Under the pieces are notes generated by a model. That model saw only the letters and a list, made by a program, of their open reading frames with translations, was not told where the DNA came from and made no database searches. From Mortierella alpina (lineage: Eukaryota; Mortierellomycota; Mortierellomycetes; Mortierellales; Mortierellaceae): a stretch of DNA of 64,000 nt. The translations under genes were made by a program, and so were the position numbers. The stretch is from the NCBI GenBank assembly GCA_029449245.1, contig JANATF010000005.1, forward strand, positions 2,790,001-2,854,000. Reading direction: 5' to 3'. Position 1 is the stretch's first letter, and every line of letters begins with the position of its first letter. Of this stretch, positions 33,950 to 47,187 are shown piece by piece.

Positions 33950-36113
33950 ATGGGCTTCTTTTCGAAACCACTCCTGCCAGTGCACTACGAGAATGAGGAT
34001 GTGCAAGTCAGCGCCGAACTCTGCTCCAACATCGCCATCAATGTGGTTGGCCTCGCCAGGGTAAGAAGCTTGCGCATACACAGTAGCAGTGCCTTCAGCC
34101 TTCATCGCGAACCTTCATGGCCAGCCTTTTTTTTGGGTGTGTGTGTGTGCGTTATTGTCACTCTCTAGTCCTTCCAGGGAACATTCCAAAAGTGGGTGTT
34201 TTTTTTATACGAGCAGGAGAGGACTGACTTCGGGGGTTGACTGAGCTTCCAGGTTGCTCTTCAGCCCTTTTGCTCCTCTTGTTGGCCATATTTTTTATTG
34301 ATTGGTCTGTGGTCTGCCGGTCTTCGTTTGTGTGCAACCGATATCTCATTATCGAAGCAGCTGAAATTAGCGCAACCGTTCTCGATCGCTTGTCATCTCC
34401 AGCTGTGGAGTGAAAGTGACAGACCGAGAGGGAGAGCCCTCATCCTGTCCTCCTCTTTTCTCTCGCAGGAGGCTCTGTGTTCCCATCAGCTTCGAATTTA
34501 AACAAATTCAGGCACAGCATATCTGATTGGACCAGCATCTCATTTGCAGCGGACTCATTTTCACACCCGCTCTACCTCGCACATACCCTCCACTTGTGCT
34601 TCACCCATCGTCCCCCTTGCACGCTCTTCTGTATGCTTATGCCATTTCCCTCTCTTGTTGCTCATGCGTCAATCGAACGTGCACTTTAGGGCGAGATCAC
34701 GATTCTCAGTGGCAACGATGACATGATCCACATCCGGACCAGTGTCCAGGCAAAAGAGTCCATCATCAAGAACGCTGCAGCTCTGGAGCCCGTCCAGAAT
34801 GGAAACACATACACCTACACGATCCACACACCCCTCGAAGTCCGCCTGGAGCGTTCTGTCACCTTCCAGGTCTTTATCACCATCCCAAGGAACCTCGACA
34901 GCCTCGAATCGTTCTCGGTTCACGGCGCCCATATTGAGCTGTCGATCGGCAACATCAGCCATACATTCATCAAGAACTTCTCGGTCACCAATGCCCGCGG
35001 TGACATTACAATCGAGGTAAACAAGAATGCATGCTTGCTTATGGGTGTGCGCTATTGATCTTGTCTTTCCAAGTTCTTTTTTTCATGGGTTGCTAACCAA
35101 AAAAAAAAAAAAAAATCTACTTACTACTCTTTTAACAGAGCTTCTACGGCGAGCAGGCAACGCTCAAGAACTCGGGCATGGGCGGCATCTCGGGCAAGTA
35201 CTCGGTCGCACGTCTGTACGCCAACACCAAAGCCGGCAAGATCCAATCCAAAGTCCATCTCCTCAATACGGACGAACAACAACCGGGTCCCAAAGTCACC
35301 TGTGTGACCCTGAACCACCCCGTCAACGTCTTCGTTGACGGCACTGATCTCTTTGGTGCCTTCACTGTCGAGGCCAAGACCCATACCCAACCTTTAGACG
35401 TCAAGATCTTGCTCGCCTCGACCGAACAACGACTCCTCGGAAACTTTATCAACTTTGGTGCCCCCACGCGCATCAAACTGTCGGGCAATTACCAAGGCCG
35501 GATCGAGGCCAGAACTCATTACGGAAATGTTCATATCGATGAACCCGAATTTGAGAGGATGGAGGGTGCGGTCCTGTCAATTCCCTCCCTCAGCGATCGG
35601 AAAACGCCTCCTTCCTCTGCATCGCCTTCTTCCTCTTCTTTGGTGTTGCAACAGCAGCAGCAACGACCTGTCTCGAGCTCCAACTCCTCGGCCTCATCGA
35701 TCGCCTCGGCCTCACACCAGTCCACACCCATGTCCTCCAGGGCATCCTCGCAAGGCAGCACCGTCTGGGACAAGGACGACCCACGCCATCACCAAACGTA
35801 CCTGAGTCACCCACACAACGGATCTCAGTACAGCCATCCTCATCCTCCTCATCACAGCAATAGCTACAATTCTGCGCCAGCATCCATCATGGCAACAGCA
35901 TCATCAGGCCCTACCTCCCGCGCGGGATCCATGCACGGATCCATTTCAGAGTCGAGGTCCGTGCGCACCATCAAATCCGAGAAGGACCGGCGGAAGAAGG
36001 ACGACGACAAGGACACGGCTGTCACGAAGGAGGTCATTGGCACTATCGGCCAGGGCGCTGGTCTTGTCATGGCCAAGAACAGCAGCGGAGACATCACCAT
36101 CTCCTTGGTCTAA
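33950..36113 (+). CDS. Predicted beta-rich protein of unknown function (DUF4097/GIN-like)
   Basis: 470 residues from exons 33950..34060, 34690..35016 and 35139..36113. The central 300 residues are a series of short beta strands separated by turns: VQVSAELCSNIAINVVGLA, GEITILSGNDDMIHIRTSVQ, FSVHGAHIELSIGNISHTFI, TNARGDITIESFYGEQ, GGISGKYSVARLYANTKAGK, YQGRIEARTHYGNVHIDEPE. The recurring pattern N..G.I.I and the closing SSGDITISLV resemble the parallel beta-solenoid of DUF4097/GIN (putative adhesin) domains and related fungal domains; this is a fold guess from pattern, not a family match. A Ser/Gln/His-rich linker (about residues 300-430) and a KSEKDRRKKDDDKD patch precede the final strand. No signal peptide or membrane segment, so it is likely intracellular. 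Intron 1 is unusually long (629 nt). Confidence 0.72.
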
Positions 36114-36373
36114 CACTGACCATATTATAAATATATATAGACCACTCTCCCTCGCACATCATCATCATCATCCTCCTCCTCTTTCTAATCGCAAAACTAG
36201 TTTTTTCTTTATTTACAACAACCAAAGACCTTGTTCCTCTGTTTGATTGTTTTCCTGTTTGCTATCCTCATCGAAAGACTAGCGCAGGATGATAATCTCA
36301 GCAAATGCCTACACGCAAGAACGGTGGGAAGGAGCGTTTTTTGATTGTTCCCTTTGCATTTTCTGGCACCCAT

Positions 36374-37981
<1,608 letters not shown>

Positions 37982-38665
37982 GATGCAGGAGCTGGGTGGT
38001 GTGTCTGTGGGTGTTTGTGTGTGCAGGTGCGTGGAGCGGGTGAAGAAAGAAAAGAAAAAGGAGCAGCGGGGAGGAATAAATGCGAAAAAAATATGGATGG
38101 GCGCCTGTCTCATTGGCGACTGCGTACGTGGCTGCTGTGTACGTTGTGCGAGCAGTTCCCATCTACGCGCGTCTCACACGCCAGGTCTGGTCTTGACGCG
38201 CCTTCCTTCTGTCCTCTCGACATGCCACAGCGCATCAGGATCCCCTCGCGCACAGCCGCTGCAGGATGGCCAACGCTGGATCGCACTATGGGTTCCAGGC
38301 ATTATAGCCCAGCTTGCATCCCTGGGCGACATTGGAGTCTATGGAGCATAATCGACAGATAAATTGCATGGTGCACGGTCAGCCCATACTGACGCTCCGC
38401 TGGCTCTGGTACATGTAGGGCTCAGCTATTTAAGGCGGCCTCCCTCTGGTCCTCACTCTCTTTCTCTTCTTATCCCAAGTCTTTGCAAGGAACTCTGGAT
38501 CAAACCCGTAGCATCGACGCACGCCTAGCCTAGCTGTACAACCACTACGATCGCAATTTCGTTGACCATCGCCATGGGCCTCCTGCACGGTGCCGAAGGG
38601 CCATGATAAAAAAAACACTGTGAAACACTGCTTATTCATCCCCTCCCTCCTGCTCTCCATAAAAA
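37982..38665. other. Promoter region upstream of GAPDH
   Basis: About 680 bp. It contains a TATA-like TATTTAAG at 38427..38434 on the plus strand followed by a strongly C/T-rich tract, suggesting a plus-strand start here, possibly for the 58-residue ORF. The GAPDH promoter must lie on the opposite strand of the same region. Confidence 0.45.
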
Positions 38666-38842
38666 ATGTCGAACAGCCATAGTAATGACCCACGATCCAG
38701 CAAGAGCAAGGACGGGCCACCTCCGCAGCAGCAACCATTCCGGCATTTTAAAGCATTGATCAGTGAGAACCCTTTTAATAAAGAAATGTATGCGAAGGTG
38801 GCGGAATGTCCGCCTAAAGGTACAGCGACGATGCAAAGATAA
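38666..38842 (+). CDS. Possible 58-residue protein
   Basis: ATG in a good context (five A before the ATG) opens a 59-codon frame: SNSHSNDPRSSKSKDGPPPQ, then FRHFKALISENPFNKEMYAK, ending GTATMQR. A TATA-like box and a C/T-rich tract lie 200-240 bp upstream on the same strand. It overlaps the 3' end of the MTR4 coding region by 29 nt in antisense. No family recognised. It may be chance; the upstream promoter-like structure is the main reason to list it. Confidence 0.28.
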   Translation: MSNSHSNDPRSSKSKDGPPPQQQPFRHFKALISENPFNKEMYAKVAECPPKGTATMQR

Positions 38843-41800
38843 TGTCGCGCTTGATGCAAACAATGCCAGCGGCGAACTTGGACTCTAACTCAGTGTTACC
38901 GATGCTCTTGGCAGCAGAAGCCATCTGTCGCAACAGCTCCTCCAGCCGACGGAATGCACGGATAATGGATCCCTCAAATACATCCGTCATCTTGCAGATC
39001 TGCGAGAACCTTGCACCCTACAGAACAAATTTCATGAAGACATAACCGAGGTTAGTCAGCGGCACTCAACCCAGCTCTTTTCTTTTTAACTTTTCAATCG
39101 CACTCTCTGACCACGTTGTACTTACATTGGCCCAAGCATAGACAACATCCATGAGCTCAGAGCGGAACGACTGGACATACTCTTCCTCATCCACCGTGAG
39201 CTTGCAGTCCTGCGAAACCTTTGCGATCCTGCGGGCTGCCTCCTGCATCAGTCTCAACGGTGTCGCCAGCTCTTCCTTGAGGGATGGAACAGTGTCCGAC
39301 TTTTCCTGGAACACGAAACAGCTCAGCAAGGCCACAGTCTGTTCGACCTTCAAGTCGTTAAAGGCGCCATTGAAAATCATCTCGGTCAACAGCAACTCAT
39401 CGCCCGACGTGATCTCGCAGGCCACGCGACCCTTCATCTCAATGACGTCCGCCGTAGATGTGTATCCCAACCGGCGCAACACTCTCTTTCGGCACTTGAG
39501 CTCATCCAGCTGCGCAATTGCGTTCGCGTCCAGAATCTGTTTCTTGATCGTCTTGATCCTGTTGGTCTTCTCTACCTTTTCCAGATAGAGTGCATACGCG
39601 GCCTCAAGTCCGTCCGCAGGCGGGTTCGTCACGACTGCGTGGTTCTTGAGCGCGTCCTCCAGCATCTCGACCTTGGCGAGGGCTTTCTTGAACTCTGCGT
39701 CCTTGATGTTCATGTTCTCGACCGGATCCAGGAGAGGAATGCCGTTAGGGAAACGTCTCTGCAGCTCCAAAATACTCTTGTGGACAGTGTTTCGCGCCTC
39801 GCTTGATGTGATGTCCTTGAGCAAAAAGATGCGAGGAGTAGCAATTGCCTCTAGGCACGAGAGCAGGATAGGCACAACCTTCAGCTCTCCCTTGACTCCG
39901 GGAGGGCAGGCTTTCACGCCAGGGGCAAGGCCGTCCAATCCTGGAGTGATTGTGGAATCGGGTGCACAGTACAAAAGAACGTCGACAATGTAGATGGGAT
40001 CAAAGTTGGTGGGAGGAGGAGCTCCTTTGACGATCGACGGCATTTTCCGGCTGTAGCTCACAACGATGCCCCATCCAAAGTCCTGATCCTCGTACGAGAC
40101 TTTGACGGCACGACCAGCTTGAAGATAGGGCAATGCATGTGTCGGATGGTTGATGACGGCGCGAATGTCCTTTTGCATGATCAACAGCTGCTGGCGGATC
40201 TCGTGGTATGATGCAATCGACTCTTCATCGTCCAGTTTGATGTTGGCCTTTGCTGCCTCCAAGGTGGCCAGCTCCCGCTCCAACTGGGGAATGTTGGCGT
40301 TGTTCTGGAACTGGTAGAAGCATCGCTCCAGCATGTACTCTGAACTGATACCCTCCACTCGCGTCAGGTTGAGAATCATGTTGTACGAGAGATGGAAAGC
40401 CGAGTTCAAAGCATCCGCTGTTCCTTTGACCATGCCCTTTGCAATCGCAGGCTCCATCTTCTCGTCCAGCATCATAATGACAATACCACGGTCGTCCAGT
40501 CCACGACGACCAGCACGTCCAGACATCTGGATATATTCTCCTCCAGACACCCAGCGGGTTTCCTTGCCGTCCCACTTTCGGACACTTGTAAAGACAACGG
40601 TCTTGGCGGGCATGTTCAGACCGATGGAGAAGGTCTCGGTGGCGAAAAGGACCTTCAGCAGACCTTCCTGGAACAGAATCTCGATGACTTCCTTCAAAAT
40701 AGGCAAAAGACCGGCGTGATGGATACCGATTCCACGTCGAAGAAGAGGGATGATGTGCTCGATTTGTGGCAGTGTACGATCGTCCTCCGATAGTGAGCTG
40801 ATGGCGTTTGTGAAAACCTGGTTGACCATTTTACTCTCATCCTCGCTGTTGAAATCCAACTTGCTCATTTGCATCGCCAACGTCTCGCACTCTCTCTTGC
40901 TGAAACTGAACACAATGACAGGGTGATAGTTCTTGACTAGGATCATCTTGATGATCTTGTAGATGTCGGACGGCTCATCTAAAATAGACAGGATAGCAGA
41001 TCACTCATTAATGCCTTGCATAAAATGCATTTTGGATAAAACATGAATCGTTAAGCATAAAAGACACTTACTGTTGGAGGCTCCCTTTTTGCCCTTCTTG
41101 GCATCCTTTCGACCGCCGCGGCTTCTTGCGTCATCAGCAGCAGGTCCTTGTGCGTCTGTCAGCGCACCCAATGCCTTTTGGAAATTGTCCTCCCGGAACT
41201 GACCCTTCTCATCCACGACCAAATGGATACCCTCGCCTCCTTGAGGAAACAGATAGTGCTGCAGAGGGGTTGGACGGAAATCTGTGTAGACGACATGGCA
41301 GGGTTGCTCCTTGTTTTTGCAAATCCACTCTGCAAACTCCATGGCGTTGGGGATGGTGGCGGACAAAAAGACATAGTGACACTTTGGCGGCAACAGAATA
41401 ATGGTTTCCTCCCACACGACACCGCGCTCTATAAAACAAGACGAGTTCTTTGTTTTTTAGAGATTTGCTGAAAACATCATCCTAACAACAAAGTAACCAA
41501 AGTAGCATCCACATCAGCATCGCCACGACAAGAGTCCATCACGACGTACCTGAATCTCTCATATAATGAATTTCGTCAAAGATAACCCAGGAAACCTCGC
41601 GCATGACCTCCGAACCACGGTAGAGCATAGATCGCAAAATCTCGGTTGTCATGACCAAACACGACGCACTGGGGTTGATTGTCACATCTCCCGTCATCAG
41701 TCCAACATCGCCGAATTCCTCGAGCAGCTCACGATACTTTTGGTTACTGAGGGCCTTGATAGGACTGGTGTAGATGACTCTCTGCATTCCACGCAAGGCA

Positions 41801-42495
41801 GTCGCGATGGCAAACTCGGCCACAACAGTCTTACCAGCCGAAGTATGAGCGGAGACGAGCACAGACTCTCCACGCTCGATGGAATAGGTGGCGAGCTTCT
41901 GGAAAGGATCAAGTGTGAAGGGATAGGTCCTCGCAGGGATGACCTCTGGAATATGCTCTGAGATGGGAACATAGTCCCAGGCTGGTGGTAAGGCTACTTG
42001 ATGTCGAACCTATCGCGCAAAACATCGGAAGCAGTAGAGAAGTTTAAAAAAAGGGGAAGCTCTTACTAAACATGGCGGCTGGCTGCATAGAGGTCACTCT
42101 CAACACAAAGAAGCAGTGTGTACCTGATGTGAAACGATGAACTTGTCTCCGATAGGAGCTGGAGCAGCGCTAGGGTGCAGCAGCACAACTGCGGCGTCAA
42201 TCTCGCGCTTCAAGTCCTGTTCAAACGAGTCCGTGACCGTGGGCATGGGTGCGCTGACCCTGGGCTTCTTGGGCTGTGGGTGGTTTGCGTCCTCAGCATC
42301 CGTCATGTTGGCCATATCCTTGTTTGCATCCTCTGTGCCAGAGTGGGGTGCATGTTTCTTGGCATTGCCGTTTTCAGTGTCTGCGTTGTCCTTTCTCTTG
42401 GTCAGTCGTGGTGCATCAGCCGCCTCATAGCTGGAGAAGTCCTCGGCCGAGCCCGAGTTAAAGACCTCAAAGATGTCCTCTTCACCGGAAAACAT
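38814..42495 (-). CDS. MTR4: MTR4/SKIV2L2 exosome RNA helicase
   Basis: Nuclear Ski2-like 3'-5' RNA helicase of the TRAMP complex that feeds RNA to the exosome. Five exons (minus): 42124..42495, 41550..42009, 41072..41428, 39126..40978 and 38814..39017; 1081 residues, close to yeast Mtr4. The acidic/Lys-rich N-terminus is followed by the helicase core: Walker [26 protein letters not shown] (DExH), [17 protein letters not shown], and motif [17 protein letters not shown]. The arch/KOW region contains [14 protein letters not shown]. The DSHCT-type C-terminus carries [20 protein letters not shown] and ends [13 protein letters not shown] lysine/Gly stretch ([12 protein letters not shown]) sits at the end of exon 3. 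All motifs are intact. An essential housekeeping function is expected. Confidence 0.96.
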
Positions 42496-42850
42496 GTGGA
42501 GCTGCGTGGAGGTGGGTGAGCAAGGGCGAATTCAAATCCTCGCAGCAAACTGGGAAGCGTTTGGAGGAACGATGGTGGAGAGCAACAAACGAGGAAAGAT
42601 GCTTTTTCTTTTTTTTACTTGTTTACAGTGGGCCAGGTGTTTGCAGTCACGATTTTTTTCGGGGACCATAAAGAGAGCCTCTCTTTGTTGAGGCGGTTTA
42701 TGGGTCTAGCAGCAGCATATCACATCTCACCACCCGCCAGAGCTGTGGTCTAACTCGCTCCCCTTCAGGATGAGCGTGGAAGTCGAGCTATGGTATATGG
42801 TACCCGTAAACTAGCTTTATTCTCGCTTTCTAACTGGGCCCTCTTAGACT
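42496..42850. other. Spacer between tandem minus-strand genes MTR4 and Rheb
   Basis: 355 bp holding the 3' flank of the Rheb gene and the promoter of MTR4. No other feature recognised. Confidence 0.5.
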
Positions 42851-44196
42851 TTAAAGAATGAGGCACTCCCCTTTGGGTTCTTCAGGCACGTTGGTTGACT
42901 TTTCAATCTCGCCAATCATGAGCTCAAAGACTCGTCCTACAGATGACAGACAGATATATCGTAAAGATATGGAGCACCAAGGATCAGTTGACAGGAAAAA
43001 CGGCCAGTGCAAGCGAATTGTTCGAAATAATAGGGGTCTCCGTTGATCGCCTGCTGCTCATAAAACAAAGGTAGAAAAAAAGGAACCTACCAATATTCTC
43101 ATTATGTTTGGCAGAGGACTCGCAAGACTGGCAGTTCCACAATGCTGCTAATTCCTCGCCCTCCTCGGTTGAGATCTGTCTCTGCCCATGCAGATCACTC
43201 TTGTTTCCGACAATGACAATAGGGACCCAATCCGTGCCAGTGTAGTTCAAAATCTTGTCGCGGATGATCTTGATCATGTCAAAGCTCAGTTTGCTGGTGA
43301 CAGAGTATACGAGAATGTATCCGTGAATATCAAGAGCATGCTTGCCATTAAAGATGGAAAACTCGTCCTGAAGGTGTACGGCATAATAAAGAAAAGTCGT
43401 TTAGGACCACTACTGGACGATGGCCATCATGTGTCAAGTCGGATTGCGGTGAGACAGCGCCGATCTCTTACCTGTCCAGCAGTGTCAATGATCTCGGCAG
43501 CGTACTCCTGACCCTGGTGGCTAATGGGCTTGGTGAACGTGTTCTCGATCGTGGGGTAGTAAGAGTCTACGAATACGTTTTCGACAAACTGGATAGTCAT
43601 GGATGATTTTCCTATTAAGCGAAAATGACAGAAGAGTTAGTTCAATGATCCAAGGATGATATAAAGACGACTACTTCTGCGGCGACAGTCGAGGAGGGGA
43701 ATATAAAAAAGGCGCTAGTCCATAGATTAAAGATAGGCCGACAACTGCATGCTTAAAAAGCAAAAGTGTGAAGATCGACCTTTTTTCGCCCATGTCAACA
43801 AAAGGACGAAACCGAGAGTACAAGTGTAAACAGTTACAAGAAGCGCTCAATACATGCGATGTTGGCCGCCATATTCACTAGGTCCACAGCGGAACAGTTA
43901 AGCGGGGAGGGGAAAGTATCAGGTTCGCCTCGGTCGCGCTCACTCTGCAGCGATCCAATAAGAAGGATCCTTCTGCGGCTTCAGCGCCTGAGACTAACTC
44001 TTCAGCGCCGCTAACCTTTTCATAAAGCCATGCAGATATTCCGTTGCTACTCTGGACTCTTTCAACGTGCGGCAATCAATCAACAGTGGCACGTTCTCAA
44101 AAGGGCACCAAACATACCGACAGCGCGCGAGCCGAGCAAGGCAATGCGCCTGAGCTTTGGGGATTTGGCCGGAGTTTGGGTAGCGGAGGAGCTCAT
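42851..44196 (-). CDS. rhb1: Rheb-family small GTPase
   Basis: Ras-like GTPase acting upstream of TORC1 at endomembranes. Exons (minus) 44118..44196, 43472..43611, 43091..43367 and 42851..42936; 193 residues. The P-loop is GSRAVGKSS, with arginine at the position equivalent to Ras Gly12, a Rheb hallmark. The effector region is FVDSYYPTIENTF, the G3 motif DTAGQDEFSIF, the G4 motif VIVGNKSDL and the G5 motif CESSAKHNENI. The protein ends in CLIL, a CaaX-like prenylation box whose final leucine would favour geranylgeranylation over the farnesylation usual for Rheb (inference). Residues 1-16 are a short Ser/Thr/Lys-rich extension. The start lies 395 bp from the divergent RS-rich gene. Confidence 0.94.
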
Positions 44197-44591
44197 TTTC
44201 TAGTTGTATGTTTGCGAACGAATCTCGAATTGCTGTCAAGGGGATGTTTGAAGCCAAGACGGGAACATAAAAAGAGGAAACAAGAAAGAAGAGAAAGAAA
44301 AGGAGAGCAAGTAGATGGAGGGTGAGAGGAAGAGAGGAGACAAAGAAGGAGTGGCCGAAAGGTGGATGGAGCAAAGACGGTAAAAACCTCCAAAGCGCTG
44401 TGAGTGGTGCTCCTCTGTTCCTTTGCAGGCCAATCGCACGTCACAAATGCCCACAAACGGCGAAAGTCCCTGCAAACACTCTTTCTCTCGTCTGGCTAAG
44501 CACTCACACGACACCCACTGCCCATTACTCAACAGGAAGCCTCTCATCCTACACCAATCGACAAGGACGCAAGATCTCTGGACAGACGCAC
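44197..44591. promoter_or_regulatory. Bidirectional promoter region, Rheb and RS-rich gene
   Basis: 395 bp between divergent ATGs with a long purine-rich tract (about 44264-44345) on the plus strand. No separate gene recognised. Confidence 0.45.
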
Positions 44592-45618
44592 ATGGGAGAA
44601 TCACGAGGACGTAGTCAGAGCCCATCCAGGCACAACGAAGGCCGCCGTCGTGAAGAAAAGTCTCGTGAAGAGCACTCTAGTCGCCACAGAAACAACTCCA
44701 GACGCGAGTCCAGGTCCAGATCGCCTGGTAAGTTACGCAAGTCATTGCATCACACAGACCCAAGAACCCACAAAAACCAGCAAGGAACTCGTTTGAGCAA
44801 AAAATGAATCTGCTTGGGGAAATCTGACCTTTTGTAATCTCTTCACCCACTCCGGCATTTTGTGTCCATTGGACTCACCGCCGACTGTGCTGCAAACGAA
44901 TATGCCACCAACACATTACACCCTCCATCCGAGGGATATTCTCATTGTCGTGAACACAACGGCTACACCGCCTTGATATAACAACGATATACACGGACTG
45001 GATGATTACAACAAGCAGCTCGCAGACAGCGATCGCGCTCCAGGGACCGCAGCGATCAAAAGGAACATCGGAAATCTAGCGCCAGCTCCAGACGCGATCG
45101 CTCTCGATCTCGATCAAGATCAGGATCAAGATCTCGAAGGGACCGTCACCGCCACTCTACTTCAAAGGAGAAAAAGTCGCATCGCCACCGTCGCAGCAGA
45201 AGTAGAAGCCGAGGCCGCTCTGTGAGCAGCAGCGATAGCAGCGACAGCGAGAGTACTTTGGATGGTAAGGGAAAAAGAGGCTCCCCTCCAGCAGCAACGG
45301 AAGCATGTAGACTCAAGCCAAAACACAATGATTAACGCTGCAACGTCACTGTCCTTAGATCGATCGCGCAGCCGCAAGCACCATAAGCGTAAGCACACTC
45401 GAACTCGATCCCGCTCGCCCTCGCGCTCGCGCTCCAGAAAGTCCAAGAGCAAGCGTCATCGCCGCCGATCTCGTTCATCCTCCAGCGACTCGGACAATCC
45501 CCGGAGCGCCATCACAGGAAAAAAATTGAAACTAAAAGTTGCCAAGACCAGTGAAGACAAGAAACGAGAGAAGAATCGAGGCAATCTTCTGGACTTTCTG
45601 AATGCATCTTATGATTAA
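44592..45618 (+). CDS. Arg/Ser-rich (RS-domain) protein
   Basis: A 213-residue basic protein made almost entirely of RS dipeptides, from exons 44592..44727, 45019..45264 and 45359..45618. The start GESRGRSQSPSRHNEGRRRE is followed by repeated RSRSRS, SRRDR and KHHKRKHTRTRS blocks. The only non-RS part is the C-terminal 35 residues: GKKLKLKVAKTSEDKKREKN then LLDFLNASYD, which looks like a conserved helical tail. No RRM or zinc finger is present. RS-rich proteins of this size usually belong to the spliceosome or its regulators and are phosphorylated by SRPK/CLK kinases; the exact family is not recognised. The phase of both introns supports the model. Confidence 0.75.
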
Positions 45619-45699
45619 GAGAACCAAAGGACTGACGAGATCAAGAGTATCGGCTATTATAGTGTAGAGGCACCATTCGACAATTTTATTACAGACTTT

Positions 45700-46742
45700 T
45701 TAAAGCTTTGACTCGGCAGGAAACATTAAGCGGGTGCCGCTTCCCAGTATATGCTCCAGTTCCTCCACAGCCTTTTCAGGCTTGCCCAGCTCGACACGAA
45801 TGGTCTTCATGCCCACACCCTGCGCAGACTTGAGATTAACCCCGATATCGTCCAGAAACACGACCTCCGAGGGCAGAACACCTGCAATTTCGCATGCCTT
45901 GAGGTATATGGCCGGATCCGGTTTCCTCAATCCAAGGATCGCGGATTCGATATAAAAGTCAAACAACGTCTTGAGCTGATCTTGACCCATGATAAGAGCC
46001 CCTCCGCCAACAGTCGTCTTAGATGACGGGAAAGAGGCCAAAGGAACAGGTGTTGATGTTGGCCAAGATGAGGACGATGCAACATGCGCTGTAGTCTCTA
46101 GGATTAGCTCTTGCTCACGCTGTCCCCGTTCATCGCTTGGGTAATTGAAGTTGTTGGTGAGGGCCGCGACAATGTATCCAGCATTTCGAAGCGCAGCAAT
46201 CGCCTGGACCATGCACGGGTTCACAACAGCAGCTTTGCCCATCATCTGGTGAAAGAGCTGTCGACCGTTCACCTTGGGCGAAACAAATGACTGTGCATTG
46301 AAAGCTGTAGAAGTGCTGTAAGTTGGATAAACCACAACATGCTCGCCAACTGGAACGGCTATTTAAATGCACCCGTACCTTTGCCTCGTAGCTTTGCGTA
46401 TTCGGCGTAGGCTTGCACGTTTAGAGGATCGGACAGCTGCTGTGAAAACTCGTCGTAAAACGTCCAAAGATCAATCTCGCCACGCTCCAGCTTCTGAAAA
46501 GCACCATGATCACCAGCGCGTGAGCTAAGGACACAATGGAGGCACTCGTCAAGATCTGTGCTCCATGCATAGTGGATCACAAGGAAGGGGTCACGGCCAG
46601 GGACTTACATGGCTACGTTCAGGTAGTTAACGGGTAGGCTGTGCTCCTTCTCAAAGTCGGCGATCCCCTGGAATGGCGAACCGACAACAACCCCGCCCAT
46701 ATCGAAAAAGACTGCCTTGTAGGGTGCTGTCTTGGTAGCCAT
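45700..46742 (-). CDS. HAD-like protein, ACAD10/EPHX2 N-terminal type
   Basis: Predicted HAD-superfamily protein of 294 residues; exons (minus) 46609..46742, 46379..46524 and 45700..46304. The nucleophile motif is KAVFFDMGGVVVGSP: the first Asp is present but the usual second Asp (DxD) is Gly, as in the HAD domain of ACAD10-type proteins. Motif II is VAALTNNFNYPS, the lysine is in GLRKPDPAIYLKACE, and the acid pair is VVFLDDIGVNLKSAQ. A cap helix region (LERGEIDLWTFYDEFSQQL) lies between. The order fits subgroup HAD-SF-IA v3 epoxide-hydrolase-like phosphatases. Substrate unknown; the D-to-G change may lower phosphatase activity (inference). Confidence 0.85.
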
Positions 46743-47187
46743 GACGAGAGACTGGAGCCTGATAGAGTGGAGTAGCAAAGGGTTGGTGAAGAGGTGCTGA
46801 CTCGGGGGTATGTCAACAATGAGAGGGAGGGAATGAATGAATGAATGAAAAGGCAAAAGGGATTGTGAATGGAGAAACCTCCTCTCGCACAAAAACCTTA
46901 TTGTTTTCTTCAACGGGCTGATCGGCCGAATAACATTCTTCCGCGACGGACAGCGAGCCGGGGCCACCAACACGCCTACAACACGCCCACAAATTGAAAA
47001 GCAGCATAGACGACATGGCGATTAATGGTCATGAGTTTTTAATACACAATTATGCAGAGAAGGAAAGCGGGAGAAAGAGTGAGAGAAAGGGTGAGGGAGA
47101 AAGAGAAGAGAAGAAATAAAAGAAATAATGCAGATGATGCTATCAATCCTCGCCATGCGCGTTTGAGCTCCAGAATCCGCTTTGCAT
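46743..47187. other. Spacer between HAD and RPF2 genes
   Basis: 445 bp in tandem minus-strand context. It holds a short TGAA tetranucleotide run (about 46830-46850), in the promoter or 5' UTR of the HAD gene. No gene recognised. Confidence 0.5.
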
